A DNA stretch of 64,000 nt from Saccopteryx bilineata (GCF_036850765.1 NC_089490.1:127934522-127998521), one strand, 5' to 3'; counted from the stretch's first letter, positions 23,690-35,950 are shown. Program-made: numbers and translations. Notes: generated by a model not told the origin, from the letters alone.

Positions 23690-25049
23690 AAGAAGAGGCT
23701 CTTCCATTCATCAGCTAAAAAACCAGGAGGTATAGGTTGATTCCCAGCATCCTCATCAAATTTCCCTGCCTCCCCTGAACCCTCTTCCCTTGACTCCCTG
23801 CCATACTCAGCCACCAACCACAGAGCTTTCTTAGCACATTTCAAAGTACCAAATAAGTCATGGCAGGTCTCAAACCCCAGGCACTGCCACACCATAAGGA
23901 AAGTGATCAGAGAGTCAGGGCAGCTAGCTGCCTACACATCAGGGATAGGGGAATAGGGACTGTTTACTGGGAAGGAGATAGACTCCTGAGGATCAAATAT
24001 AAATACAGTATCTCCGAATACTTGAATGATCATCACTGGGTGGCAGATTGTGCAGCTCAGTGCAGTCCCTACCCTACCCCTCACCCCTCCGTGAAAGATG
24101 TTTGGCTCAATCTTAGCTAAGAACTTGTAGGTTGTCTCTAGCAGTGATGAACTCCCTCCCCATCAATACAGGCATTCAGCATCAGAGGCTGTTTCTACTG
24201 GGAGGGGCTCTCCCAGGAAGGGTGTAGGGTTCTTCCCCTCCTCTCGGCAGTTTTTCTGGGCCACTTGCGCTGTCTAGCAGGCACTTCAAACCCAACAAGT
24301 CCCACACTTAACAGGCAACCCTCCCCGGTCCAGTCCTCCAGCTGCCTTCCCTATCCCAAAGAGGTAGGCAGGCACCTTCATCTTTCCCAACAGGGATCTT
24401 GACCCTAAAACTCTAGCCTGAAGAGGGCTACAGTACGGAAGATGGTGACACAGGAATGACATTCCACGTAGAACTCAGTCTGTCTAAAAGAGGATCCCTG
24501 TTTTAGAGGAGTGAAGGTCTGGCCACTAACCAATGCTGTCTCTTTGAGGAATTGAGTGGAAGGGGCAATTTTCCCCGGTGACCAGAGTTCCCGGGGAAGC
24601 CCAGACAGACGGGGTAGGGGCAGGGCAGAACCACATGAGGGGGCAGGTTGTTCTTCTTTCAGTATATCCTGAATCTTGCCAGGTTTTCTTTCCCTGCTGG
24701 CCTGGAGAAAAGAACAGGTACCCGATGCTTGAGCATCAGAGGGCCAGACAGGCCAGTCAGCAGTAGCTGGGCTCTCCCAAATCCCACTAATTTCTACTGA
24801 ATTAGGGCCTCTGTCACCTATTAACAGCCACACACTCACACTCCTGGGGAAACTCGGGTCTTTTTGCAACTCCACCAATGATGCAAGGCCCTGCTGTCAA
24901 GTACTGGTCTTTTCCCTGCGTCTCTCCTCTCCAATGCATCCTGTGCCCATTCCACAGCTCTCAGCAGGCCAATTCCAAGCTCACACTCCTTCAGAGTGGC
25001 TCCCTTCTACACAAGGAAGATAAAGAGCATGGTTCTGAAAACAGCCTTT

Positions 25050-25180
25050 CCCTCTGCCTCTTTGCTGGTCCCCACTGTCTTGTAAACTCTTTGAAGGTGG
25101 GACAACATCTGAAAATAATGGTTGTTGGATGAATGGCTGCCTGGATAAAATACCCAGGGCCTGGCACACAGGACCTGCTG
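25050..25180 (+). repeat. L2 3' end-like fragment
   Basis: 'cactgtcttgtaaactcttt', 'gaaggtgggacaacatctga' and 'cccagggcctggcacacagg' keep the order of the L2 3' end. Confidence 0.5.
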
Positions 25181-26299
25181 AGAGTGCAGTTAGTGTGGCC
25201 ATGCATTACACTAGGTGTCTGTGGCAAAGCAAACCATGCCAGGGCTAGGGATGTGCTCTGGTCCTCCTTGGCCATGTGAGAAGCTGAAGTTGTTACAAGA
25301 GACCTAAGGTCTGAAGGCCCGGCCAGGGTCTGGTACACAGGTGCCCAGTAAGTACATGGGGACTCTCAGGGGCCCAGGAATCCCATCCTAAGCTGGGCAC
25401 CCTCTGAAGCCTGGCTGAGGTATACCCAGGGCCTTGCATAGTGCTGAGACACAGAAGTTGCTTAACAGAGGTCTGTTCAGAACAAAATGCAGCCTCTTTG
25501 TTGCACCTTCCTATCTATCCCTGATTAATCCCAGCACCGCCTGGGGATTAGGTGACCCAAGTCTGCCTGAGCAGTGAGGGCAGGCAGAGGGAGGTCTATG
25601 CTTCCACCTCCCAAGTTCCTGCATAGCCAAGCTGGCTGTCCTTCTCTACCCCCTGACTACCTTGGAGACAGCTTCAAAGATGCTCTGGAGAGACCTGCCA
25701 TGAGCCAGATGTTCACACACACACATCCATTTTCTCCCTACTCCTACATTAGGAAGTGGTTCTCAGGAGTCCCTGAGTAACAAAAGGTAGGTATATACTT
25801 CAGAAACAAAGGGGAACACTATTGGAAACCAGAACTCTGTCACCTATGAACTTACTTACTAATATTTTTATCCCCACTTGGTAGGTGAAGACATTGACCC
25901 AACAGAGTCAAGGACTTACTTGTCCAGAATGATTATACCTGATTAGTGGCAGAGTCATTACAGCCCAGGGCTTGGCCCCTGAAGTGAGGGTCATGATTGG
26001 TCACCATAAAATCGGCCCCTATGGAGAATGGACTATGGCCACTGCCCAATTCTTTAGAAGTCCCTACCCCACCTCCAGTCCCCAAGGTGAATTGGGTCTG
26101 ACACTGTCCTTGCCTCAGTACTAAAGGAAAAGAAAGCAAGGCACCTGGGTGGTTCCCACTGAAGTCTCCTCTCCTTGGCTAGGCCAAGAAGGGAAATAGC
26201 AGCCTCAACAGCAATGAGAGCTCTGAGCACTGTCACCTGCATTTTTGACCAGGCCCTCACAGTTCAAGACTAGAACTCTCAGGACTCCCAGCTCTGGGC

Positions 26300-26420
26300 T
26301 CCTGGCTCATTTAATCTTCACAATAAAGCTTATGAGGTAGGCATGGTTCTTGGTCCTATTTCACAGGTGACATACAGAATATTTAATAAGTGCTGTGTAA
26401 GTGTTAACTATGATTTATCA
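26300..26420 (-). repeat. MIR fragment
   Basis: 'ctcatttaatcttcacaata' then 'cttatgaggtaggcatggtt' is reverse-oriented MIR. Confidence 0.6.
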
Positions 26421-26916
26421 AGACATTTACGAAATGCTTGGAGAAGAAACTAGATTTTTCTGCCACTCATCCTGGCCTGAGGACAAATGGATCCTGAAAC
26501 AAAATAAGCCCTGGACATCCTCTCTTCAGGCGACATACTCAGAGATCAGATGATGAACCCACACCCAGCCTGGGAAATAGGAACATTTCCCACTAAAGCC
26601 TGGGATCAGTCACCTTGACCCACTACCTCTGGTCCCTTAGCTCATCCTCTCCACCTGCTAGTAATCAGGCCGCGGAGATAGCCCTGTGTGTGAAGGCAGG
26701 AGTGCTGGGCTGCAGGCCAACTCTGCTCTCGGCCCTTCAGAGGGGGCTAGACTAAGGTGAGGGCTTCTAGATGTTGGGTCTTATGGGTTACAGGGGTTCC
26801 AAGAACCTTCTAAAGCAGAATGCAAAGTCTGATGTCAATTGATACAAGTGCATTTTTCTGGGGACAGCTTTTGCTGGTTCCTTGTGGGGGTCTATAAGTC
26901 AAAAAAGTTTTGAACT

Positions 26917-27262
26917 GCCTGACCAGGCGGTGGCGCAGTGGATAGAGCGTCCAACTGGGATGCAGGGGACCCAGGTTTGAGACCCCGAGGTCGCCAGCTT
27001 GAGCGTGGGCTCATCTGGTTTGAGCAAAGGCTCACCAGCTTGAGCCCAAGGTTGCTGGCTCCAGCAAGGGGCTACTTGGTCTGCTGAAGGCCCACGGTCA
27101 AGGCATATGTGAGAGGGCAATCGATGAACAGCTAAGGTGTTGCAACACGCAATGAAAAAAAAAAAACACTGATGATTGATGCTTCTCATCTCTCTCTGTT
27201 CCTGTCTGTCTGTCCCTGTCTATCCTTCTCTCTGACTCACTCTCTGTCTCTGTAAAAAAAAA
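26917..27262 (+). mobile_element. SINE-B with perfect TSD
   Basis: 'gcctgaccaggcggtggcgc' head, four to five 'ccagcttgagc'-type units, pyrimidine-rich end and A-tail. AAAAAAGTTTTGAACT is identical at 26901-26916 and 27263-27278: a young insertion. Confidence 0.93.
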
Positions 27263-27904
27263 AAAAAAGTTTTGAACTTCCAGGCTGGGTAATCTTGAAG
27301 GCCCCTTCCATCCCTAGCATTCTTGGGTTTTATGCATTTCAACATAAACTCCCCAGCCATTAAGGCTAACTCAGCGACTTCTCCAGGAAACTATAGGATT
27401 TCCTGCTTCTTTGACTGCAGCACAAGGCTTAGGAACCCAGTGCCACACAGTCTTGCAGGGTCTCTCCTGCCTTAATCTACTCACTAGTCTGCCAGCTCCC
27501 ATAAGGGAGCAGTGCCAGAGCTGAGCAGCAGAAGATACCAGTATACCCGTGATCAGCCTAGTGGGGCTTGCTATGTCCACTGGAAAGGAGGGGCTGTTGC
27601 AAACTACAGGTGCACATGGGCCTCAGGTCCACTGCACTATGCTGCAGCCCTGAAACCTCACTGAGCTGCGCTCCTATGGGGGACCTGGTTTTCATTAAAT
27701 AGGGTAAAGGAATCATTAACTGCCAGCCAAGTCAAGAAGAAGCAGTTCTGCTAGAAGGCACAGGGAGGAAGAGGGAGACCAGCCTGTCCCCTGACCTCCC
27801 TGCCTGACCAATGGTGCGGGAAAGGAAGGAGGGGAGGCTGGGCTCCTAAGGGTCCAGCAACTGCAGCAGTAGGAGCAGGGGGTGGAGAGTGGGGGCAGTC
27901 TTGG

Positions 27905-27965
27905 CCCAGATAATAAGCAATTGTTAATGTGATCCATATGGATCCTGACTGGCCTCTCTGTTTAA
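27905..27965. promoter_or_regulatory. Candidate regulatory motif cluster with a 14-bp palindrome
   Basis: GATCCATATGGATC at 27931-27944 is a perfect palindrome, preceded by 'agataataagcaattgttaa' (GATA-like and SOX/homeodomain-like). It lies in unique sequence about 2.8 kb from the FIGNL2 CpG island. Confidence 0.25.
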
Positions 27966-28164
27966 CAGGATGATAATGGCAAGGAAAGAATGCTGGTCTG
28001 TGGGGAAAGGAAGGGGCAAAGTCCTCCCTGACTTGGGGGGAGGGGGAGAGTGAGCAATGAGGAGGAAGAGGAGACCCACCCAGGGGTCTCCACCTAACCA
28101 GGACTACATAACTATTGGTGTGAAAATGTCCAGATTCTATGCTTTGCAGGCTGTCCTTATAAAA

Positions 28165-28520
28165 CTCCTTTAATTCAGCCAACAAATATTTATGAGTTAC
28201 TCACAAGGTGCTGAGCCCCCATGCCAGGTCCATGGGGGAGGAGTGCAGGGAAGTATATGCTCCGCCTCTGTCCTCCAGGAGGCAAAGCTTAGTGTGGACT
28301 GAGCCACAAAGGCTGAAGGGGGCACAGGTGCAGAGCCAGGAGTACACGGAAGGGAGATCCAGAGCTGAGGGCTAAGGGGAGGCTACATGGAGGAAGCGTG
28401 GCATCTGAGTTGGGCCTTGAAGAATGAGGAGGTTGTGGAAAGACAGAGACAATGGGGAAGGCATTTGGCTGAGGGAACAGTAAGAGCAAAGGCAGAGAGG
28501 CGTGAAATTGCGTGGAGAGT
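28165..28520 (-). repeat. L2-like LINE fragment
   Basis: 'cagccaacaaatatttatga', 'ggtgctgagcccccatgcca' and 'gagttgggccttgaagaatg' follow an old LINE2-type element read in reverse. Confidence 0.5.
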
Positions 28521-29029
28521 CTAAGACCTCAGCAATTAAGCTGCAGCCCAGGAGGGGGAGGGGAGGAGATTCTTGCTCCATAAAAATCTGTGGCCAGGAA
28601 GACCAGATGGAAGGCAAGTAAAGGCTCTGAGAACGACACACTGGGGGCTGGTACCTCTCCCCAACCCCCTGCAATGTGTGTACTGGCATTATCCATTCCC
28701 AGGATCCTTGACCCAGCTCACCTTTCTTTATACCATAGCCAGAAAATCTCACAGGGCCTCAGAGACGTCCCTGTGTCTCTCAGACCTCTCTTCTTTTCCT
28801 GGAAAGATGGTGTGCCCCCTGAGGAATGGGGGTTATCTGAGCCTCTCCAGAAGCACTCCACTGCCTCACGTAGCTAAATTTCCTGCGGCCCAAGTAGGCT
28901 TTCCCCCAGAAGACATTACAGCGAGGACACTGGGGTCACTCCTTACAAGGGTGGCTGCTGCGGACGCCAATGGAATCAAGTAGAAAGAAATGAAATGGCG
29001 TTAAATATGGGAAAGGGGAATTTACGAGA

Positions 29030-29560
29030 CCTGTCACCCGGCCCGGCACCGCCAGCAGGCAAGCCCCGCCCCTTTCTCGCCCACCCCAGGAAGCCCCGCT
29101 CCGCCCCCTGCTGCCCCCCGCCCCTTGGGTGACCTCCGGGTACCGGTGCGGCTCCTGGGTGCCCGTAGCGCCGCAGTACCAAGCCGCCCAGAGCGTCCGT
29201 CCTCTGGGGCTAAGTCACAGCGGAAGATGGCGTTTGCTCCTGGCGAGAAGCTCCGGGATGGGGGTTCTGAAGAACCCTAGCCTGCCCATGTCCCGAAGGT
29301 TGCACGGGGTTTTAGGTTGGATTCGGGAGTGCGAGGGGCTCCCGGTGCTCAGAGTTCTTTGAACCACAGCAATACCTGGCCCACACCAAAGGATCCACGA
29401 GGAAGGCTCTGGGCCCCGAGAACCGAGAAGTTCGTACCGCCCCCCCTCCCCAAGGAGCCCAAAATGAAGTTGGAACCGGATCCCGGTTCCTCGCTGCCCG
29501 GACAGAGTCAGGAGACCGCTCAGCTGCCGCAGCCTTGCGGACAACACATTCTTCCGTCTT
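29030..29560. promoter_or_regulatory. CpG-rich region (downstream shoulder of the FIGNL2 island)
   Basis: Dense GC boxes (ccgcccc, cccgcccc) and many CpGs. A YY1-type motif AAGATGGCG is at 29224-29232 on the plus strand. It may be a second, weaker promoter or part of a broad island interrupted by an L2 scrap at about 29795. Confidence 0.45.
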
Positions 29561-30479
29561 CTATTCTCCAAATTAGGTATCCATGGAGACAGGGCCAGGC
29601 AGCTTGACAGCCCCACGGCCTAATCCTGATTTAGTGACCATCCCTTTAACAGCCCACTCACCCGTCCACCCACCCCTGCGCTCCAGGCTGCGGCTGAGCG
29701 AAGGCTCCAGGGCCACTCACACTCTCCCCCGCGCAGACCCCTTCACAGGCCTCCTCCGCCTAGAAGAGGCACTGAAAATGGAGGGGCCGGGCAAGGGAGT
29801 CTACATTTGCTGAGCACCTACTGTGTGCCCAGCCTTCTGCAGAGGGCCCTCTATAGAGCGGGTTCCGAGCAAAGAAATCTCAATAGACCAAGAGTGGGTT
29901 TGTGGAGTGGGAAAGTTTAAGGGGCTGAGAGCTCAGTGCGGCTCCCCTGTAGCCCATGGGTGAAGGTAAGTGCAGCTTCCTGGAACACCCTGTCTCTGAG
30001 AAGTCTATGCCCTCCTAGGCTAGAAGAAAAGAAAAGGCTGGGCATTAGGGGCACAGGGCCCAAAGTGGCCTCAGTCTCCTGTCACTGCCCCGTCAAGATG
30101 CTGGGGAATCTCCGGGCCAGGAACCCAGCCCCCTTCCCCCTCCCATATACACACAGGGGCCGCTGGACAAAGACCTGACGGAGTGGGAGGGGCCTGCAGG
30201 CGGGTCCTTGGGCTCCGGACATAGGATCCTTCGGGGACCCGAACCCGCAAATCTTGACTCCCCACCCCCAATCCCGCAGGCTCCCCCCAGAGCCGGCTGC
30301 TCGCTATTGCTGCAGCCTCCGCACCAAAGGGGGGGGGGGCGAAGAAGGTGCCCGTCGGCGTCGGCGGGAGGAGATCCCCTTCTCTGCCCGCCCCCTCCCT
30401 CCGGGAAGTGACCTTCGGCTCCCACGCACCCGCCAGGGTCTCTCGCTGGCCTTGCCCTTCGACCCCCGCCTAGTTGAAC

Positions 30480-30667
30480 CCCGCGACCCGCAGCCCCCGC
30501 CCTCTCCGGCCCTCTCCGTCCCTCTCCCTGCCCTGTGCCCGCGGACAAAGCTCCGGACACCCCGACCGAACGGTCACCACCCCTGACCCCGGCCCGGCCG
30601 CGCGCTCTCGTGCCTGCCCCAGCCTGGGCCCGCGGCCCCGTACCTCGGCATCCCGGCCGGGTCCTAG
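30480..30667 (+). ncRNA. Possible first exon of an antisense transcript
   Basis: On the plus strand CCTAG|GTGAGTG at 30663-30674 is close to an ideal splice donor in the middle of the CpG island. No coding potential is seen. A divergent non-coding transcript is named for this locus in human (FIGNL2-DT), but here the donor lies inside the minus-strand unit, so the geometry would be overlapping. Weak call; the left end is arbitrary. Confidence 0.2.
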
Positions 30668-30759
30668 GTGAGTGTGCGCGGCCTGGGGGGGCGTCCCGCC
30701 TCAGGGCCGGGGTGCGGGCCGGGGGCGACAGGCCGGGGCTGGAGGGCAGCGGCGCTCAC

Positions 30760-30860
30760 CATCTTGTAGCCGCTACTGCTGCGGCTGCTGCGGCCGCCGC
30801 GGCCGGGAGCGGGACTGGGCAGTGGGGGTGGCCGGACAAGGGGCCGCCCCGGCTCCCCCC
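30760..30860 (-). other. FIGNL2: Candidate FIGNL2 5' non-coding exon ending in a strong splice donor
   Basis: Read on the minus strand, a GCN-repeat stretch is followed by CTACAAGATG|GTGAGC, with the exon ending at 30760 and the donor starting at 30759. The AAGATGG also fits a YY1 core. The start of the exon is not visible from sequence; 30860 is a placeholder. If used, it would splice to 6848. Confidence 0.4.
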
Positions 30861-31769
30861 GCAGGCAAGACCCCCACCCCTACCCCCACCCCCACCTCCC
30901 CTCGTCCGCCCCCAGCGCCCTCCCTTGCAGGCCTTTGCTCCCCTCCCCTTCCCCCGCTTCTCCCTCCCCTAGGTCTTCTCCCTCCCCCAACTCCCGCCCC
31001 TTCCCTGGCCCTCTCTACCCGCGGCTCAATCCTCGCCCTCCCCCACCTCCCCCCGCCCCGCCCCCACCTCCCCTAGGCTTGCCAGCCCCTCCTCTCAACT
31101 CTCCCAGCCTGGCCCCGCCCCTCTCCCTCCCGGAGCTCTAAAATAAATTAGCCACCGAGAGGGGAAAAGAGCAAATGACCCTTGGTGTGGATAATGTCCA
31201 TGGGCCACTCTCAGATCTGCCCTTTCTGCCTGGCCGTCCGGACGGAAAAATGGGGTGCGGTTGGGAGCTGTCCGCCGAGGGGGAGGCTGGTATTGAGCAG
31301 CGGGGCGTGGAGCGTGTCTGCTAGGTATGAGCGGCTTCCTGGGTCGTAGGGCAAAGGGGAAGGCAGCAGGCCGGGCCTGCCCTGGCCGCTAGCTTCCCCG
31401 ACGCCCTCTCCCAGGACTGTCTCTGTCCCTTGGCCAAAGCCTTGTTGACTCACGCTTTCATCCCCAGCCCCCAGGTGAACTAAGCACCTACTAGTACCAC
31501 ACTCAGGTTGTACCAGTCCAGGATGCAGAGGGCTAGACACACACAGCCAGGCAAGTACACCGCTTTGCATAATGCCATTCAGAGCTGATGGATGCAGGGG
31601 CAGAGTGTTGAGATCTGGAGGTGGGAAGCCAAGGGTGGGATGTGACTTATAAACAGGCTTCACTGGAGGGCTACCCCAAAAGGCTGCATTCCCACTAGGC
31701 CAAGTAGGCTGAATGGTAGAAGGCAAAGATGGAGAATGAATCCTAGACCTGTGATCTGCTTAGAGGTGT

Positions 31770-31860
31770 CCAAAAGCATTCATTGATTGGTGCATTCTTT
31801 TCAATAGATATATATTGAGCATTTACTCTGTGCCAAGCATTGGGCTTGGTGCTCGAGACA
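31770..31860 (+). repeat. L2/MIR fragment
   Basis: 'tattgagcatttactctgtg' followed by 'ccaagcattgggcttggtgc' is the conserved L2/MIR core. Confidence 0.65.
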
Positions 31861-31869
31861 CACTACAGG

Positions 31870-33760
31870 GTCCCAAAGGCATATTTCTATGCTCTCATAG
31901 GCGCCCGGTTCCACAGTAGACAGAATTCTACGTCATAGACACAGGCTTCAGAAGTGATCCAACCAGGAAAAGAAGGATGCAGGGAAAGGGACCCACAGCA
32001 GAACACATTTTGCCCCAGGAGGTTGTAGGAGATGGAACTGCTCTTAGGTTGGAGAGTCCAGATAGATTTCCGGGAAGAGATGTTGAGCACCCAGAGTGTC
32101 TCAAGACCATCTGTGTTCCCACCCAAGGGCAGTGCTTGAGGATGCTCTCTTCCGGGGTGTTTTTCTCCTTTTCTGTGCTGTTCAGCCTAAGTACCAGTAG
32201 GACAAGTTGGCCCCTGCACCACTTGCCACCAGCCTGCAGGGTAGCACTCTTGTACTCTCTGTTTCAAAATTTTCAAAACACTTCCTTTGGGAATTCTGTG
32301 TTCTGACCTCTCAGGGCACCTCCTGAGGCACCACTCAGAGAAAAGGAAGGGGGAGGCCCTCAATAGCTCCCAGGTTTTTCCCAACCCAAATGTGGAAACA
32401 AGACCAGCACCCAAGCAGTTTCTAGAACTTGCCAAGTTCAGGATCTCCACCCCCAGGAGCACACCCTGGCAAAGAGAAAGTATATATCAAGGCTCAGAAT
32501 GCTAGGGCAGCCCTTGGCTTCAGAATTAGGAAGGCAGGAGGAAATGGGATAGCCACCACTTGAGGAGAGCTGACCCCCTGCTGAAGGGACAGTCCCAGGA
32601 TAACAGAGGTAGAAAAACCTCATTGAGTATTTCTTACTGATTGGACAGCTGAGACCCAGAGAGACGTGACACGCGTTGAGTCACACAGCAAAGATCTAGA
32701 ATGCACTATATTCTTTCTACCCCACTAGTGAGGTTCCCCAACAGTCAGAGGCAGGAATTAAGGGAGAGACCAATGTCCACATGAACTGAGTGACCTCAAC
32801 CACCAGGACTAGCACCAGGAAATCAAAGTTGGCATCGCCAGGGCATTGTGGCTGGGGTCACTGGAGCCAGAGCAGGGGTGGGTGACAGGAGTGAGGATGG
32901 AGGAAAGAACTGATCATGTGTTTCCTTGCTGCCGAGGTCCAGTTCTCCTTCATTCCCTGGGAGCCTGGAAGAAGAGGATCTACTAGGGCTGGTAGGAAGT
33001 CCTTCCCGGTGAGAGAATGATGCGCCAGTATGCTGAGGAGGTTTTTGCTGGATGCCATGAGGGAAGGTTCAGCATCTTGGAGGTGCTGAATTGTTTCTGA
33101 TGGATAAACTGGCATGGGTCACAGTAAGAGGTTTCATTAGCAGGTAGGGGTTAGGTTGGTCTCTTCACACTTCAGCCCCCTATCCTGCATCAGTACTCAG
33201 GCAATGAAGCATGACCCCCCCTCTGCAAGCTCATTAAAGTCTCATTAATACATCATCCAGCCTCCTGGGCTGACCCTCCATCCTGACAAATGGCCCTTCA
33301 TCATGTCTCTCCCTCTGCCCTCCTGAGCTGGGCCTTGGGGATCTGTTCCCTGAGGACTCCCTGCTGACCTTCCTCTGGCTGTCTCCAGTCAATGGAACTG
33401 TGCCTTGAGATCCTCCTGCTAAGAACATGCTAGTCAAGGGGTCTTGTAATCATCCTGTAGGAGGTCAAGTGCCCAGCAATGTATTGGATAGTAATGGTAT
33501 TGATGGCAGCAGTGTATGGCTTCAGTAGAGGGCCCTTCATTCTTTCCTAGCCCTTTTGCTGCTATCACATCCAAGGTGGGAAATCCTAGCCTCCACCAAG
33601 CTCCTAGGGGCTTGGCTGTGGAGCATGTGTATATATGCAGGGGTGTGTGTGTGCATGGTCTTCCTAGTCCAGAGACTTGCAACAGGGCCTTTCTGAAAAC
33701 ATCAAAAAATAGACCAGCTGGCCCAGAGAGAATCAGCATTAAGCGATTCAAAGTTAGAGG
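31870..33760. other. Intergenic unique sequence
   Basis: No gene, young SINE or LTR was recognised. Open frames on both strands are short and unlike any family I know. Confidence 0.4.
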
Positions 33761-33769
33761 GAAGATGTA

Positions 33770-33905
33770 TAAAGCCAGAGAGGGAGGGAGAGGAGCAGAT
33801 GGGGTGAGGAGGAAGGAAAGACAAGGGCCCTGGGGAAGGATGGGGTGGGGGGAGGAAGGGAGAAGGAAATGGAAGAGAGGAAGAGGAAAGGGCGGGGAGA
33901 CCTCT
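33770..33905 (+). repeat. Purine-rich low-complexity tract
   Basis: GGGA, GGAA and AGAG units with few pyrimidines on the plus strand. Confidence 0.7.
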
Positions 33906-34529
33906 CTTTGTGGTCCTCTGTATCAGCCACTTAGGAGTCATTAAGAAGCAGGAAAGGAAGGAAATGTGTCCGGGCTGTGGGACTGGGGTGCATGCCCAGA
34001 GGACACCACACCCAGCTGACTGCTACTGCTCCCCACTTTCACTGGGCTCGGGATGCCTTCCCACATTTGGAAGCCTAGGCCATCTCTTCTGGCAGTTTGA
34101 TCTTCCAGTTCAACCACTTACACTCTTCCTGCCCACGTGCTTATTCCAGCTTGGCCTTCTTTGTGTGCTGTGGCCTGTGTCTGAGTCCAGTCCTCACCCT
34201 GCAGCCAGCCACCGGGCTCTTAAGAGCCTCCAAGAGAATTAGAAAAAATGTCCCTTCCTCTGGGCAGATACGGCTCTGTGCCAGACCACACAAGACTTGG
34301 GAGGAGAAGCCGGGACTTGCCATCAGTTCCTTTCTCTCCCCTAGGAGCCCAACACTTAGGGACCCTGGTACCCACTCCCAAAATCCTTCCCCTACATCTG
34401 ACTCTGCTGTTTGGTCTGGGAAAGGAAGCCCCTCCACCCCACCCCCATCCTGCAGCACAGCCTTTGGGCTCGCATGCCAAACTGACCTGTCATCCCACCA
34501 AGTCCCTTTATAATACACTCCCACAGAAC

Positions 34530-34700
34530 CTCTCACTAAGCATCCACACCATTTTACTACCTCAAAATCTCTCTTTCCGGAGTATCATTTCTCCTATTCT
34601 GCTTAGGCAGCTCCTATTCATCCTTCAGAACCCAACTCATGCTCACTTCTGTAAAGCCTTCCCTAACTATCCCTCATCTCCCCCACCCACCACCACAGAA
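34530..34700 (+). repeat. L2 fragment
   Basis: 'cagctcctattcatccttca' then 'gaacccaactcatgctcact' and 'gtaaagccttccctaac' is an L2 3' segment in forward orientation. Confidence 0.7.
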
Positions 34701-35544
34701 CTAGTAGTTCCTATCCCTGAGCTCTCCTAATCCTGTTTTTTAGGTTCCTGGCGTTGAGTTTCCCGAAGGAACCCTTCCCTTCCTATACCCTGTCCAAAGG
34801 CAGAAAACTCCACCCAAGCCTGCCACTCTCATGCTAGCTCAGATGGAACCCCACTGGGCTTCTCCCAGGCCTTAAACCTTACAGACCCAGAACAGACTTC
34901 GGAACTGGGAATCCAAGTGGCCCCGACGTCTCCCCATTCCCCTCTCTGCCCTCACTGCGGCTCAGCCTGATATGAGATTCCCAGCACATCTGGTTGTACT
35001 TAAATCATCCAGCACCCAACTGCCCAAACATGTTCCTCACTTATCTCCCCTCGGCCCAGCTTCCTCCCCTTCCTAAACTAGTCTCCAGTTGACTTCCCTG
35101 ATTGGCCAGCCTCAGTATCCAAAGCCCACCCTTGAACCTGATCCTCTCTGTGTCTGGTCTGGGAGGGTGTGTGCTCAGCATGGCTCAGTGTATGGAACCC
35201 CATCCTTTCCAAGCATTGGTCCTGAAAGGAAATCCCCCAGGTAGGGAGGAGAGATGACCAAGGGCCTCTGCTCTCCTTGGCTTCCAGGGTGGATGCCTCC
35301 AGTTACTAGTGTGATCGTGGAAAGGGTGAGTGTTCCTTCCTTTTTAAAGCTTTAATTTAGATCCAGACATAGCTGTTCCCTTGACAAATCTTACTGTTGG
35401 CCATTTTCTGAAAGGTTTTGCTAATATTAAAGCAAATAAGACGGGAATAAATACAGAGAACACAGTAAGTATAAAAAGACACAGCCTACAAAGAACAGGT
35501 CTGTGAATCTATCATAACCTCCTCCTTCACCAGGGATCCAAGTT

Positions 35545-35950
35545 TAAATATTCATTTGTTCATTCATTCAATAGTATGTACTGGTGCCTAAGCGTACTGA
35601 GTCCTAGGGGTAGAGATTTGAATAAGACCTTAGTGCTTCCTAGAGAAATCTGTGGTCAGTGGAGGAGAGAGACAGGTGGATGAACAAATATAAGACACTG
35701 TGACAGGCATAAGTGAAAAAGCAGTAGAGTACAGTGATCAGAGACCCTTTCTTGAATCCTGGCTCCCCCCCCACTTTCCTGCTGCTGCCAGGGTGGGAAT
35801 AGGAGGTGGCATTTAACCTGCTGGAGTCTGTCCCCTCACCTGTGAAAGGGAGATAATGTGACCTGATAGGGTCGTGGTGGGATTCACATAAGATAATGTG
35901 TGTGGAAGCACTGGGAAGTTCTGAGCTGCCGCCATTGTTATTAGGCTTGA
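35545..35950 (+). repeat. L2 and MIR fragments
   Basis: 'attcatttgttcattcattc' marks an L2/MIR piece. From 35820 'cccctcacctgtgaaaggga' and 'aagataatgtgtgtggaag' is forward MIR. Confidence 0.55.

Larger units (their letters stand above)
30180..31145. promoter_or_regulatory. FIGNL2: Main CpG island, candidate FIGNL2 promoter
   Basis: The highest CpG and GC density outside the coding exon. GGGGCGGGGC-type SP boxes occur on the minus strand between 30860 and 31130. A G-quadruplex-type run lies at 30871-30895 (minus). No TATA box suits the minus strand. The distance to the coding exon (24 kb) and the minus-strand splice donor at 30759 fit a 5' non-coding exon of FIGNL2. Confidence 0.55.

Noticed and set aside
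23303..23740. Open frames of 60-134 codons in SINE-A copies, on both strands
   Set aside because: The same frames recur at every SINE-A copy; they are shadows of a non-coding retroposon.
24405..24878. 157-codon minus-strand open frame in the FIGNL2 intron
   Set aside because: No recognised domain, ordinary intronic composition, no supporting signals.
30093..31141. Pro/Arg/Ala-rich open frames in the CpG island
   Set aside because: Typical by-products of GC-rich promoters; no start context, domain or conserved motif.
31125..31155. TATA-like 'ctctaaaataaattag' at the edge of the CpG island
   Set aside because: Orientation would drive plus-strand transcription to the right; no exon or donor follows within reach, so it is not used as promoter evidence.
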